From positions 62,001 through 126,000 of the forward strand of contig NZ_JHWD01000007.1 of the NCBI RefSeq assembly GCF_000622225.1: 64,000 nt of DNA, given 5' to 3'. How positions within the stretch are numbered: position 1 is the stretch's first letter; each line of letters opens with the position of its first letter. This document shows positions 15,392 through 23,943 of the stretch, in pieces. The notes under the pieces are model-generated. The model made no database searches. It was not told the DNA's origin and saw only the letters and a list, made by a program, of their open reading frames with translations. Position numbers and translations under genes: made by a program. The stretch comes from Roseomonas mucosa ATCC BAA-692 (GTDB taxonomy: Bacteria > Pseudomonadota > Alphaproteobacteria > Acetobacterales > Acetobacteraceae).

Positions 15392-18262
15392 TCACCGCGC
15401 CGCCCCCGCATCGGCCCGCAACTCATCCAGCCGACCGGAAAATCCCCGGAAAAGGTTCAGTTCGCGCTGCAGCCTCGGCAGGTCCGCCATCCCATGCACC
15501 GGATCGAGGGTCAGGGCGTTGAAATCCTGGCTTAATTTCCCCTCCCCCATCTGTGGTGCCCAACGTGTGCGCAGGCCGCCCAGACGTTGGGCATCACCCG
15601 AAAGCACGGCATAGGCGGCGGCACGCAGAAGCAACTGGCGCCGCGCGTCGTCCATCTCTCCCTGGGCCGCCGCCGCCAGTCCGGCCAGTGCATCGGACGC
15701 ACCGGCCCAGTCGTGACGCGCGGCGAGAATCCCGGCGAGCTGTTCCGCTCCATCGCTGCCCAGGCCACGCAACAAGGCGACGGCATCATCCTCCTTGCCC
15801 TGCCGCGCCAGCAGGCGCGCGGACAGCAGCGTCCGCTCCCGCACCAGATCCGGCGGCAGAAGCTGAGCGCCACCATCCGACAAGGCCGCAGCGGCGCCGG
15901 CAGCATCGCCGCTTTCCAGACGCAGGCTGGCGAGGCGTAGTCCCAGCCGCGCGCGCGCCTCGCCCGAAGCCCCGGCCATGCCGCGCACGAGAAGCTCCGC
16001 CGCGCGTGCCGGCAGGTCGAGCGCCACCAGGCGATCCGTGAGGCCGAGCAGCAGGCGGCCCTGATCCGGATCGGCAGCCAGCAATTGCGGATTGGCGTCC
16101 GCCAGCGCGATGGCAGCCACCGGCGAGTCCTTTTCCAGCGCCATGGCCAGTGCCTGCCGCATCGGCGGACGCAGCACCGCTTCCTGATCGGGGAAAAGGC
16201 GCGCGGTTTCCTGCAGCATGGCCAGCGCGGCACGGCCATTCCCCGCCTGCTGCCGCAAGGCGGCGATCCGCTGCCGCGCCGCCAACTCCTCGCCCTCGCC
16301 GCGCCAGCTGTAGAGCGCTTCCTCCAGCGCATCCGCCGCGGCAGCGGCATCGATCTGCCCGCCCGCCAGGCGCAGTTCCACGGCATGGCGGATGGCCCGC
16401 GCCCGCGCCGGCCGGTCACGGCCGCGCATCGCCTCTTCATAGGCGGCCAGCGCGTCGTCTCGGCGTCCCTCCGCCTCGGCCAGCCGCCCACGCAATTCCG
16501 CCAGGGCCGGCACCGCGCCGCCCGCATCGAGAACCCGCCGCGCCGCCACCCGCTCGCCACCTGCCAGCAGGGCCTCCACCGCCGGGCTCAGCAGCCGCGA
16601 CCTCAGCGGCAGCGGATAGGCCAGCAACACCGGCACGGCCGCGGCGATGCCAGGCGCCGCCTCCCGCCCTTCCCCGCGCGCGCCGCGCAGCAGTCCCTGC
16701 CAGAGTGCCGTCTCGTCGGTCCTGGGCAGGGCCGCGTCCTCCAGTGCCCTGGCCTCGTCCAGGCGGCCGCCGAGCAGCGCCGCCGCGCCTTGCAGCGCCC
16801 GCAGCACGGGATCGAGCCCCGCCTGCGGATCTTCCTGGAAAGCCAGGCGCAGCATGGCCTGCGCCTCCTGCGCCTGGCCCAGGGAAAGCAGGGTTTCCGC
16901 CGCCGCCCGCCGCAGAGACGTGCGCTGCAATGGCGCGGCCGAGGCGATCCCGGCCTGTTGCGCCCGCAGGCGCTCGGACAGCGCCGCCGCATCCAAGGGC
17001 GGCAGGTCGAAGAGGCGCGTCATCCCGCGCGCCTCGGCGGCAGGCGCCTCCGGCCCCGCCGCGCTTTCCCCGGCGCCCGAAAGCAGGAAGCGGCCGGCGC
17101 CGGCCCGGAAATCCACCGCATCGCCGCGCGCGAGCAGAGCCGCGCCCAGCACGGTCGGCAGCAGTTCGGCCTGGGGCAGCCGCCGCGCCTGCGGCACCAT
17201 CTGGTCCGCCTCCCGCACCGTGCCCACCAGCAGCGGCAGGCCCGTTTCCGGATCGGGCAGGGCCACCACGCGGCCCGGCGCGACGGCACGCAGCACCAGC
17301 ATCCCGTCCTCCTGACCGGCGCGGATCGAACGGGCCTGCGGCAGTGCGGGCACCGGCTCCAGCAGCCAGCGTTCACCCTCCCGCCGGGCCCGCAGCGCGG
17401 CGGGCGCGGCGAGGCGGAGGCGCAGCACCGTGGCTTCCGGCAGGGGCAGCAGGTCGGCGGAGCCGAAGACCGGATCGTCGCGCAGGGCGGAAAGATCCAG
17501 CGGCCGGGCGAGATCCGACACCACCAGCAGAAGGTTGCCCCGGCGCAGCACCGCCAGGCCCGCCTCCGCCGGCAGCGGCAGGGCGAGGACCCGCGCCTCC
17601 CCAGGGCGCGCGAGGACCCGCACCGGCAGGCCCGGCGGAGGCTCGGCCCGCGTCGCGGCGGCGGGCGCCGCAGGGGCGAGGGGCGGCGCCACGGGCTGCT
17701 CCGCCGCCGGAAGCGGCGTTACGGAAGCCTGCATGGGCGCCGGAACCGGAAGCGGCACGGGAAGCGGCACGGGAAGCGCCTGGGCCGGCTGGGCACTCTC
17801 TGGCCCGTTCCGCCGCGCGGGCGGCTGCCGCCCGTGATTCCGCGCCTCGCGCGTCGCGGCCTCGCGCGCCGGGGGCTTTGCCTCCGGCTTCCGGGGCGCC
17901 GGCGGATCGAGCACGTCGAGGACGATGCGCTCGCCCAGGCGGAAGGGACGGATCTGCGCGCCGCTGCGAAGGGTCACCTCCACCCCGTCCGCCACGCCGC
18001 GCAGGGCCAGCACGTTGCGCGGCAGCTTCGCCGGCATGCGTAACTCGCCGGGGCTTTCGAAGTGCAGCATCGCCCGGTCGCCGAGCTGCTCCAGGCGGTA
18101 GCCCGTGGGCAGGGACCAGTCGAAGACGAGCCGACCCATCCCCGGATGCTCGCCGGAGCGCACCGCCACTGGCTCGGCCCGCCCGGGCAGGGCGGCGAGA
18201 AGCAGCGAGACACCGAGCGCCAGCCCCATGGCGACGGCCTTTTGCCGGTCGGGGGCGCGCAT
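15392..18262 (-). CDS. large exported repeat protein of the motility operon
   Basis: A 956-aa protein with a clear signal peptide (residues 1-29). Next is an AMIN-like beta-rich domain (about 33-115) containing LVFDWSLPTGYRLEQLGDRA. A Pro/Arg-rich linker (about 120-200) follows. The rest is Ala/Leu-rich with repeated helical pairs of TPR/Sel1-like type (about 430-940). It is the last gene of the fliL-cheZ operon, starting on the cheZ stop (TGATG). A periplasmic or envelope scaffold role near the flagellar motor is my inference. I do not recognise a named family. Confidence 0.85.
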   Translation of the reverse strand: MRAPDRQKAVAMGLALGVSLLLAALPGRAEPVAVRSGEHPGMGRLVFDWSLPTGYRLEQLGDRAMLHFESPGELRMPAKLPRNVLALRGVADGVEVTLRSGAQIRPFRLGERIVLDVLDPPAPRKPEAKPPAREAATREARNHGRQPPARRNGPESAQPAQALPVPLPVPLPVPAPMQASVTPLPAAEQPVAPPLAPAAPAAATRAEPPPGLPVRVLARPGEARVLALPLPAEAGLAVLRRGNLLLVVSDLARPLDLSALRDDPVFGSADLLPLPEATVLRLRLAAPAALRARREGERWLLEPVPALPQARSIRAGQEDGMLVLRAVAPGRVVALPDPETGLPLLVGTVREADQMVPQARRLPQAELLPTVLGAALLARGDAVDFRAGAGRFLLSGAGESAAGPEAPAAEARGMTRLFDLPPLDAAALSERLRAQQAGIASAAPLQRTSLRRAAAETLLSLGQAQEAQAMLRLAFQEDPQAGLDPVLRALQGAAALLGGRLDEARALEDAALPRTDETALWQGLLRGARGEGREAAPGIAAAVPVLLAYPLPLRSRLLSPAVEALLAGGERVAARRVLDAGGAVPALAELRGRLAEAEGRRDDALAAYEEAMRGRDRPARARAIRHAVELRLAGGQIDAAAAADALEEALYSWRGEGEELAARQRIAALRQQAGNGRAALAMLQETARLFPDQEAVLRPPMRQALAMALEKDSPVAAIALADANPQLLAADPDQGRLLLGLTDRLVALDLPARAAELLVRGMAGASGEARARLGLRLASLRLESGDAAGAAAALSDGGAQLLPPDLVRERTLLSARLLARQGKEDDAVALLRGLGSDGAEQLAGILAARHDWAGASDALAGLAAAAQGEMDDARRQLLLRAAAYAVLSGDAQRLGGLRTRWAPQMGEGKLSQDFNALTLDPVHGMADLPRLQRELNLFRGFSGRLDELRADAGAAR

Positions 18263-18849
18263 CAGTCGAAACTCGCCAGAAGGGCATCGATCTCCGCCTG
18301 GGACGAGGCGGCGGCCGGCAGTTGCGGGCCCTGCGCCAGCCGCTCGCCCTCGCTGCGCTCCGGCACCCGTTCCCGCGTGGCGGCAACGGGCGCGCCAGCC
18401 CTGGCCGCCGGGCCGAAGCGCTGGGTGATCTGCTGCACGCGGCCCTCGATCTCCTTCAGCGCCGCCACCACCTTGGCGATGCGCTGGCCCGTGATGTCCT
18501 GGAAGGAACAGGCCTCGTAGATCCGCGTCACCGCCTCGCCGATCCGGGCCGCCGGTGCCGCGGGCAGTTCGGGGAGCAGCCGCTCCAGGGTCTCGCAGGT
18601 GTCGAGGATCTCGTTGGTGGCGGTGGCGGTATGCTCCACCACCGCATCCAGCTCGTCGGTCGCCACCGGGATGTGCTCGGCCTCGATCTCCTCCACCCGC
18701 AGGGCGGCGATCTCGGCCTTGGCCTGGGCGATGGTGCGCCCCAGCGCCTCCAGCTCCGCCAGCAGCACGATCTCGTTGGTGGTGATGTCGCCGCCCATGC
18801 TGGCAAGGACGCTGCGCACGGCCTGCTCGATGCGTTCCTGGTCAGGCAT
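18262..18849 (-). CDS. cheZ: protein phosphatase CheZ
   Basis: Dephosphorylates CheY-P, ending the chemotaxis signal. The 195-aa protein is mostly helical. The catalytic segment SFQDITGQRI carries the expected acid D118 and Q122. An Ala/Pro/Arg-rich linker (about 145-180) leads to a C-terminal CheY-docking helix, SQAEIDALLASFD (183-195). It overlaps cheY by 8 bases and ends on the start of the 956-aa gene. The tail closely resembles the CheY-binding motif of FliM. Confidence 0.9.
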   Translation of the reverse strand: MPDQERIEQAVRSVLASMGGDITTNEIVLLAELEALGRTIAQAKAEIAALRVEEIEAEHIPVATDELDAVVEHTATATNEILDTCETLERLLPELPAAPAARIGEAVTRIYEACSFQDITGQRIAKVVAALKEIEGRVQQITQRFGPAARAGAPVAATRERVPERSEGERLAQGPQLPAAASSQAEIDALLASFD

Positions 18850-19222
18850 CCTGCATCACCTTGGCGATCTTCTCGCGCAGCGTCTCGGCGTTGAAGGGCT
18901 TGACGATGTAGTTCGAGACGCCCGCCTGCTTCGCCGCGATCACGTTCTCCGTCTTGCTCTCGGCGGTGATCATGATGAAGGGCGTGGACTTCAGCCGGGC
19001 ATCGGCGCGGACCTCCTTCAGCAGGTCCAGCCCCGTCATCGGCTGCATGTTCCAGTCGCTGATCACCAGCCCGAAATTGCCGGCGCGCAGCTTCGACAGC
19101 GCCTCCTGCCCGTCGGACGCTTCCTCGACATTCTCGAAATCCAGCTGCTTCAGCAGGTTCCGGATGATGCGCAGCATCGTCTTGTAGTCATCGACGATCA
19201 GCACGTTGATGTTCCTGTTCAT
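18842..19222 (-). CDS. cheY: chemotaxis response regulator CheY
   Basis: A 126-aa single receiver domain. The acidic pair is D11/D12, the phosphorylation site D56 (VISDWNM), with T86 (MITAES) and K108 (IVKPF) completing the switch. It binds FliM when phosphorylated and is reset by CheZ, whose gene is next. It overlaps motE by 4 bases (ATGA). No CheA, CheW or receptor gene lies in the window. Confidence 0.93.
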   Translation of the reverse strand: MNRNINVLIVDDYKTMLRIIRNLLKQLDFENVEEASDGQEALSKLRAGNFGLVISDWNMQPMTGLDLLKEVRADARLKSTPFIMITAESKTENVIAAKQAGVSNYIVKPFNAETLREKIAKVMQDA

Positions 19223-19950
19223 CGCCTGGCATCCTGGCTGTTGTCGGGTCCGTCCGGGTCGTTGGCCCGGCTGCGGTGGCGGGCGAGCTCCGCGGTCAGG
19301 AGCCGCGCGCGGTCGGGACGCATGGCGCCCAGCACCGGCGCGGCCTTGGCCTCCCGCATCCGGTCCACGATCCGGACGAGCACGGGCATGTCGAGCTCGT
19401 CGAACACGGCGGCCGCGTCGCGCGGCCGCATGGTCTCATAGGTCTTCACCAGCCCGCGCCAGCCGGCCTCCTCGCGCTCGTTGCGGGACTGCTCCAGCTT
19501 CTCCAGCCGCGCCTGCAGCGCCGCCATCTCGTCGAGGCGCGACTTCAGCCGGCTCTCGGCCGCGGCGAGGACGGCCTCGCGTGCCGCCAGCGCCTGCTCG
19601 CGCCGCTCCAGCTGCCCGCGGCGCTCGCGCAGGCTTTCCAGCACCGCCCGCTCCGCGATGCTGACGGGGTCCGGCTCCGGCACCGGCATGGCGGGGGCGG
19701 TGGACGGCTTCGCGGCGGCGGGCGCGGCCCCATGCTGCACCGGGTTGGGCGACACCGGGTCGGGCGATACCGGAGCGGGCGGCGCGGAAGCGGTGGCGCT
19801 GGCGATCAGCATTCCGTCCAGCCGCCCCATGGACGGGATGCCGGGCAGCCCCGCCGGCCATTCCACCGCCTGACCGAGGGCCAGCAGCTTGCAGCCCGCC
19901 AGCAAACCACCGCTCAGCATCAGCAGCGGCAGGAGACGCGGCCGGCTCAT
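19219..19950 (-). CDS. MotE-like periplasmic motor protein with a lipobox
   Basis: A 243-aa MotE-family protein. MotE in rhizobia is a periplasmic chaperone for the stator-associated protein MotC. The N-terminus has a hydrophobic core ending LLAGC (C20), a lipobox, so membrane anchoring by a lipid is predicted. A Pro/Ala-rich stretch (about 50-95) leads to a coiled coil (about 98-165, rich in Glu, Arg and Ala). A helical C-terminal domain with TYETMRPRDAAAVFDELD (a FliG-N-like pattern shared with MotE) follows. It overlaps both neighbours by 4 bases. Confidence 0.8.
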   Translation of the reverse strand: MSRPRLLPLLMLSGGLLAGCKLLALGQAVEWPAGLPGIPSMGRLDGMLIASATASAPPAPVSPDPVSPNPVQHGAAPAAAKPSTAPAMPVPEPDPVSIAERAVLESLRERRGQLERREQALAAREAVLAAAESRLKSRLDEMAALQARLEKLEQSRNEREEAGWRGLVKTYETMRPRDAAAVFDELDMPVLVRIVDRMREAKAAPVLGAMRPDRARLLTAELARHRSRANDPDGPDNSQDARR

Positions 19951-20462
19951 CGGGCCAGCCTCAGGGCGCGCAGCAGGTCGCGCTCCGCCTGGCTGCGGGG
20001 GACGTCCTGGGCATTGCCGGCGGGCACCGCGTGGCCGGAGGGGCGCTCCGGCATCGCCATGGCCTCCGGCACCGTCTCGGCCCGCGCCACCGGCGCCACC
20101 GGACTGGGCTCCGCCGTCGCGGGCGCCACCACCAGGGGCCGCGCCTCCCGCACCAGGGCCTCCAGCCGGTCCGCCATCAGGCTGGCGCGCTCGGTCAGGA
20201 AGCGCAGGTCCTCGCCCAGCGGCTCCGCACGCGCCAGCGTGGCCGACAGGGCGCGGTCGGCCTCCTCCGTGCCGCGCCGCATGCGTTCCAGCGCGCGTTC
20301 CGCCTGGCGTGCCGCCTCGCCCAGCTCGGCCGTTCCGCTTTCCAGCGCCGGCCTTTCGCGGCGCAGGGCGGCCAGCCGCCGGTCCAGCCGCCAGACGAAG
20401 GGAATGGCGAGGCAGAGCAGCAGCACCACGACGCCCTGGAGAGTCCATTCCACCGTGTTCAT
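19947..20462 (-). CDS. DUF6468 membrane protein of the flagellar cluster
   Basis: A 171-aa protein with one N-terminal membrane segment (about residues 5-24) and then a long coiled coil rich in Arg, Glu and Ala (about 25-110). A disordered Pro/Ala tail ending ERDLLRALRLAR follows. The layout fits DUF6468, found beside fliM in Rhodospirillales. It could brace or position motor parts at the inner membrane, but the function is unproven. It lies between fliM and motE, overlapping motE by 4 bases. Confidence 0.75.
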   Translation of the reverse strand: MNTVEWTLQGVVVLLLCLAIPFVWRLDRRLAALRRERPALESGTAELGEAARQAERALERMRRGTEEADRALSATLARAEPLGEDLRFLTERASLMADRLEALVREARPLVVAPATAEPSPVAPVARAETVPEAMAMPERPSGHAVPAGNAQDVPRSQAERDLLRALRLAR

Positions 20463-20473
20463 CGCCAAGGCCC

Positions 20474-21562
20474 TCAACCCATCCTCACGACGCCGGCACC
20501 GTCGCGGCGCAACTCGTGCTCCACCCGCACCGCCAGCCGGTTCTCCCGCCGGCCGAGCTGCCCCTCGAAGAGCGGCACGTCGCCGCAGCGCAGCCGCACC
20601 GGCGCCCCGGACGCGACGTTGAGCGCGATGCGGTCCCCGGGCTTCAGCGCGGTGATGGTGGACAGCGGCAGGGTTTGCTCGTCGAGCACCACGTCGAGCC
20701 GCACCAGCGTGTGGCGCAGCTCCTCGGCAAGGTGGTTCTCCCAGATGCTGTCGCGGCCGAAGCGTTCGCCCATGAACTGCTGCAGCAGCACCTCGCGCAC
20801 CGGCTCCAGCGTCGCATAGGGCAGGATCATGTCGAGCCTGCCGCCACGGTCCTCCATCTCGATGCGCATGCGCGCGAGCACGGCGGCGTTGGAAAGCCGG
20901 GAGATGGCGGCGAAGCGCGGGTTCACCTCCAGCCGCTCGAAGCAGAACTCCACCCCGGCGATCGGCGAGAAGGCGTGCCCCAGGTCGGACAGCACCACGG
21001 AGATCAGCCGCTCCACCAGCGTGCGCTCGATGGTGGTGTAGGGGCGCCCCTCGATCCGCATCGCGGAGGTGCCGCGCCGCCCGCCCAGCAGGACGTCCAC
21101 GATCGAGTAGATCATGGCGCTGTCCACCACGATCAGGGCGTGGTTGTCCCACTGCTTCACCTTCACCACGGCCAGCATGGCCGGCAGCGGGATGGAATCG
21201 AGATAGTCGCCGAAACGCATCGACGTCATGTTGTCGAGCGACACCTCGACATTGTCCGAGGTGAAGTTGCGCAGCGTCGTGGTCAGCAGCCGCACCAGCC
21301 GGTCGAAGACGATCTCCAGCATCGGCAGCCGGTCGTAGGAGACCAGCCCGGCATCCACGACGCGCTCGATGCCGCTGCGGTGCCGTTCCTCGGTCTTCCC
21401 GTCGAAGCCGAGCAGGCTGTCGATCTCGGCCTGGTTCAGGACCTTGGCGGCATCCGGCGCCGGGGCCGGCATCTCCTCGATCCCTTCCACGGCCTCGGCC
21501 AGCGAGGCACCCCAGGCGGCCGCGAGATCGTCCTGGCTCCCTTCCTCCGCCGCGCCGCTCAT
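20474..21562 (-). CDS. fliM: flagellar motor switch protein FliM
   Basis: A 362-aa C-ring component that binds CheY-P and turns this into a change of rotation. The CheY-binding peptide VLNQAEIDSLLGF is at 41-53, preceded by about 40 extra residues where most FliM proteins begin near it. The middle domain (about 75-270) contains the DVLLGG and SVVLSDL segments typical of the CheC-like fold. The C-terminal SpoA domain (about 285-360) packs with FliN. The start overlaps the fliL stop by 4 bases (ATGA). Confidence 0.95.
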   Translation of the reverse strand: MSGAAEEGSQDDLAAAWGASLAEAVEGIEEMPAPAPDAAKVLNQAEIDSLLGFDGKTEERHRSGIERVVDAGLVSYDRLPMLEIVFDRLVRLLTTTLRNFTSDNVEVSLDNMTSMRFGDYLDSIPLPAMLAVVKVKQWDNHALIVVDSAMIYSIVDVLLGGRRGTSAMRIEGRPYTTIERTLVERLISVVLSDLGHAFSPIAGVEFCFERLEVNPRFAAISRLSNAAVLARMRIEMEDRGGRLDMILPYATLEPVREVLLQQFMGERFGRDSIWENHLAEELRHTLVRLDVVLDEQTLPLSTITALKPGDRIALNVASGAPVRLRCGDVPLFEGQLGRRENRLAVRVEHELRRDGAGVVRMG

Positions 21563-22080
21563 TGCACGAGGATCTCGGTGAAGAGCACGTCGTTCACGCG
21601 CGCCGGTGCGGCGGCGATGTTGGCGCGCGCGATCAGCTCCTCGCGCAGCCGATGCGTGCCGATGCTGCCGCGCAGTTCCTCGGGCCGCATCTCGCGCAGA
21701 TAGGTCTGGAACAGGTCCAGCAGCCGCGGCATGGCCTGCCGCGCCGCCTCCATGTCCTCGGGCCGCGCCAGCTCCAGCTTGGAGCGCAGGCGGATGAAGG
21801 TGCCGCGCCGCCCGGGCGCGTTCAGGTTGGACAGGATCTCGGGCATGTCCAGATAGGTCACGGCCGTGCCCGCCGGCGGGGCGGCTTCCTGCGTGCCCCC
21901 ATGCGCGCCGCCCTCCTGCGGCGGCGCCTCCGCATGGCCGCCTCCGGAGGCGCCGCCGAGCAGGCCGGAGAACCAGGCCCCCGCGCCGCCAGCCAGCAGT
22001 ACCGCCGGCACGGCCAGGAGCAGGAGCTTCCTGCGGCCGCCCGCGCCCTTCTCTTCCACGGGTTTCTCGGTCTTCGCCAT
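21559..22080 (-). CDS. fliL: flagellar basal-body protein FliL
   Basis: A 173-aa single-pass inner-membrane protein that supports the stator. It has a basic N-terminus, a membrane helix (about residues 18-40), a Gly/Ala/Pro-rich periplasmic linker (about 41-73) and the folded FliL domain ending in NDVLFTEILVQ. It is the first gene of the minus-strand motility operon, with a 256-base divergent region upstream. Confidence 0.92.
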   Translation of the reverse strand: MAKTEKPVEEKGAGGRRKLLLLAVPAVLLAGGAGAWFSGLLGGASGGGHAEAPPQEGGAHGGTQEAAPPAGTAVTYLDMPEILSNLNAPGRRGTFIRLRSKLELARPEDMEAARQAMPRLLDLFQTYLREMRPEELRGSIGTHRLREELIARANIAAAPARVNDVLFTEILVQ

Positions 22081-22223
22081 GCGCCGTCCTGGCCGCCCCC
22101 AATCCGGAAGATCCGCGGCTCACGCCGCCTGCTGCGTCGCGGAAGATGCGATCCGAACCCTTAAGGAAGGCTTTCCCCCCGGCAGGGATTCGCCCGCACC
22201 CGGCAGATCCTGCCGGGGCGGCG

Positions 22224-22238
22224 GCAATTTCCGGCCCG
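22224..22238 (-). promoter_or_regulatory. possible sigma-54 promoter for the fliL operon
   Basis: Read on the minus strand the site is CGGGCCGGAAATTGC. It has the GG of the -24 element and the TTGC of the -12 element at the right spacing, but the rest of the -24 box is poor. The leader to fliL would be about 130 bases. Confidence 0.35.
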
Positions 22239-22267
22239 CGCCCCTCCCTCCCCGGCGGCGTCCGGGC

Positions 22268-22282
22268 TGGCACGCGGGTTGC
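22268..22282 (+). promoter_or_regulatory. sigma-54 promoter of flgF-flgG-flgA-flgH
   Basis: TGGCACGCGGGTTGC matches the consensus TGGCACG-N4-TTGC at every fixed position. The predicted transcript start is about 12 bases downstream (near 22294), leaving a short leader before the flgF ATG at 22337. Sigma-54 control would need an FlbD/FleQ-type activator, which is not in the window. Confidence 0.8.
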
Positions 22283-22336
22283 GGAACACGTTCCGTCGGC
22301 GCCCGGTGCGCGCCGCATCCGCAAAGGGGGCCCAGG

Positions 22337-23074
22337 ATGGACAATGCCGGCTATATCGCGCTTTCCCGCCTGATGGCGCAGGCGCGCACCACGGCGATGC
22401 TGGCCAACAACATGGCCAATGCGGACACGCCGGGCTTCCGCGCCGCGCGGCCGGTCTTCGCCCAGCATCTCGACCGGCAGCACGCAGTGGACGAGCCCCG
22501 CGGCGGCAGCGAGCTGGCCTTCACCTGGGACCGTGCCGCCTGGCGCGACACCGCGCCCGGCCCGGTGCAGACCACCGGCAACCCGCTGGACGTGGCCATC
22601 TCCGGCGAGGGCATGTTCGTCCTCCGCACGGAGAAGGGCGAGCGCTACACGCGCGCCGGCCGCTTCGCCCTGGGCGCCGACGGCACGGTGGTGGACCCGG
22701 AGGGCCATGCGCTGCTCGGCACGGGCGGCGAGCCGATCCAGCTCGGCCTGAACGACACCCGCATCACCATTTCCGGCGAGGGCGTGGTGTCGAGCGAGAA
22801 TGGCGAGCTCGGCCGCATCCGCATCGTGCGCTTCGCCGACGGGCAGAAGCCGCAGGCGGAGGGCGACCGCCTCTTTGCCAGCGACACGCCGCCCGAGGCG
22901 GTGGACCGCCCGACGCTGGTCCAGGGCGCGGTGGAGGGCAGCAATGTCCGCCCCATCCTGGAGATGACGCGCATGACCGAGGAGCTGCGCGAGTTCCAGT
23001 TCACCGCGCAGTTCGCGGAGCGCGAGGATGAACGGATCCGCAACGCTCTCGACCGCATCCTGAAGAAGCGTTGA
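22337..23074 (+). CDS. flgF: flagellar proximal-rod protein FlgF
   Basis: A 245-aa rod protein. The N-terminal helix with ANNMANADTPGF (residues 24-35) is the flagellar rod/hook signature, and the family C-terminal helix ends the protein (EELREFQFTAQFAEREDER). It is exported through the flagellar type III apparatus, so no signal peptide is present or needed. It heads a plus-strand operon behind the sigma-54 site. It is recognised as FlgF rather than FlgG because of its length and its place before flgG. Confidence 0.92.
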   Translation: MDNAGYIALSRLMAQARTTAMLANNMANADTPGFRAARPVFAQHLDRQHAVDEPRGGSELAFTWDRAAWRDTAPGPVQTTGNPLDVAISGEGMFVLRTEKGERYTRAGRFALGADGTVVDPEGHALLGTGGEPIQLGLNDTRITISGEGVVSSENGELGRIRIVRFADGQKPQAEGDRLFASDTPPEAVDRPTLVQGAVEGSNVRPILEMTRMTEELREFQFTAQFAEREDERIRNALDRILKKR

Positions 23075-23157
23075 GCGGGGGCGATGCCTTGAACCGCCCC
23101 TGGAAACGACCGAACAGCAAGACCGTCCGCCCCCGCGCGGCGAAAGGGAACTGACCG

Positions 23158-23943
23158 ATGCGTTCGCTCTGGACCGCCGGCACGGGCATGATGGCCCAGC
23201 AGACCAATGTGGAGGTCATCTCCAACAACATCGCGAACATGAGCACCACCGGCTACAAGCGCCGGCGGGCCGAGTTCCAGGACCTGATCTACCAGAATGT
23301 CCGCCGCGTCGGCTCGCAGAGCTCCGACACGGGCACAAGCCTGCCGCAGGGCGCGCAGGTCGGCCTCGGCGTACGCACCGCCGCGATCTACCGCATCCAC
23401 GAACAGGGCAACCTGAACCAGACGGACAACAAGTTCGACCTGGCGATCAAGGGCAACGGCTTCTTCCAGGTGCAGCTTCCCTCGGGGGAGACCGCCTATA
23501 CCCGCGACGGCACCTTCGGCCTCGCCGCCGACGGCACCATGGTCACGGCGGAAGGCTTCACCGTCCTTCCCGGCATCCAGGTCCCGGCCAATGCCACCGA
23601 CGTCACCATCAACGCGACCGGCGAGGTGCTGGCCAAGATCGCCGGGCAGGAGCAGCCGCAGAATGTCGGCCAGGTCCAGCTCGCCGTCTTCGCCAACGAG
23701 GCGGGGCTGGAGGCGATGGGCGATAACCTGCTGATGGCCACCCCGGCCTCCGGCGCGGCGCAGGTCGCGGCCGCCGGGCAGCCCGGCTACGGCAACGTCA
23801 TGCAGGGCTTCGTGGAAACCTCCAACGTCAACGTGGTGCAGGAGATCACCAGCCTGATCACCGCCCAGCGCGCCTACGAGATGAACTCCAAGGTCATCAC
23901 GGCGAGCGACGACATGCTCTCCACCCTGACGCGGCTGAAGTGA
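23158..23943 (+). CDS. flgG: flagellar distal-rod protein FlgG
   Basis: A 261-aa distal rod protein. It has the N-terminal SNNIANMSTTGYK motif (residues 22-34), the FlgG-specific segment DLIYQNVRR with the following long loop, and the C-terminal helix ITAQRAYEMNSKVI used for rod stacking. It is 83 bases after flgF and overlaps the first base of flgA. Confidence 0.96.
   Translation: MRSLWTAGTGMMAQQTNVEVISNNIANMSTTGYKRRRAEFQDLIYQNVRRVGSQSSDTGTSLPQGAQVGLGVRTAAIYRIHEQGNLNQTDNKFDLAIKGNGFFQVQLPSGETAYTRDGTFGLAADGTMVTAEGFTVLPGIQVPANATDVTINATGEVLAKIAGQEQPQNVGQVQLAVFANEAGLEAMGDNLLMATPASGAAQVAAAGQPGYGNVMQGFVETSNVNVVQEITSLITAQRAYEMNSKVITASDDMLSTLTRLK

Noticed and set aside
16150-18894. A 914-codon open frame opposite the 956-aa protein gene and cheZ
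   Set aside because: Composition is almost only Pro, Ala and Arg; cheZ and the signal peptide on the minus strand decide the coding strand.
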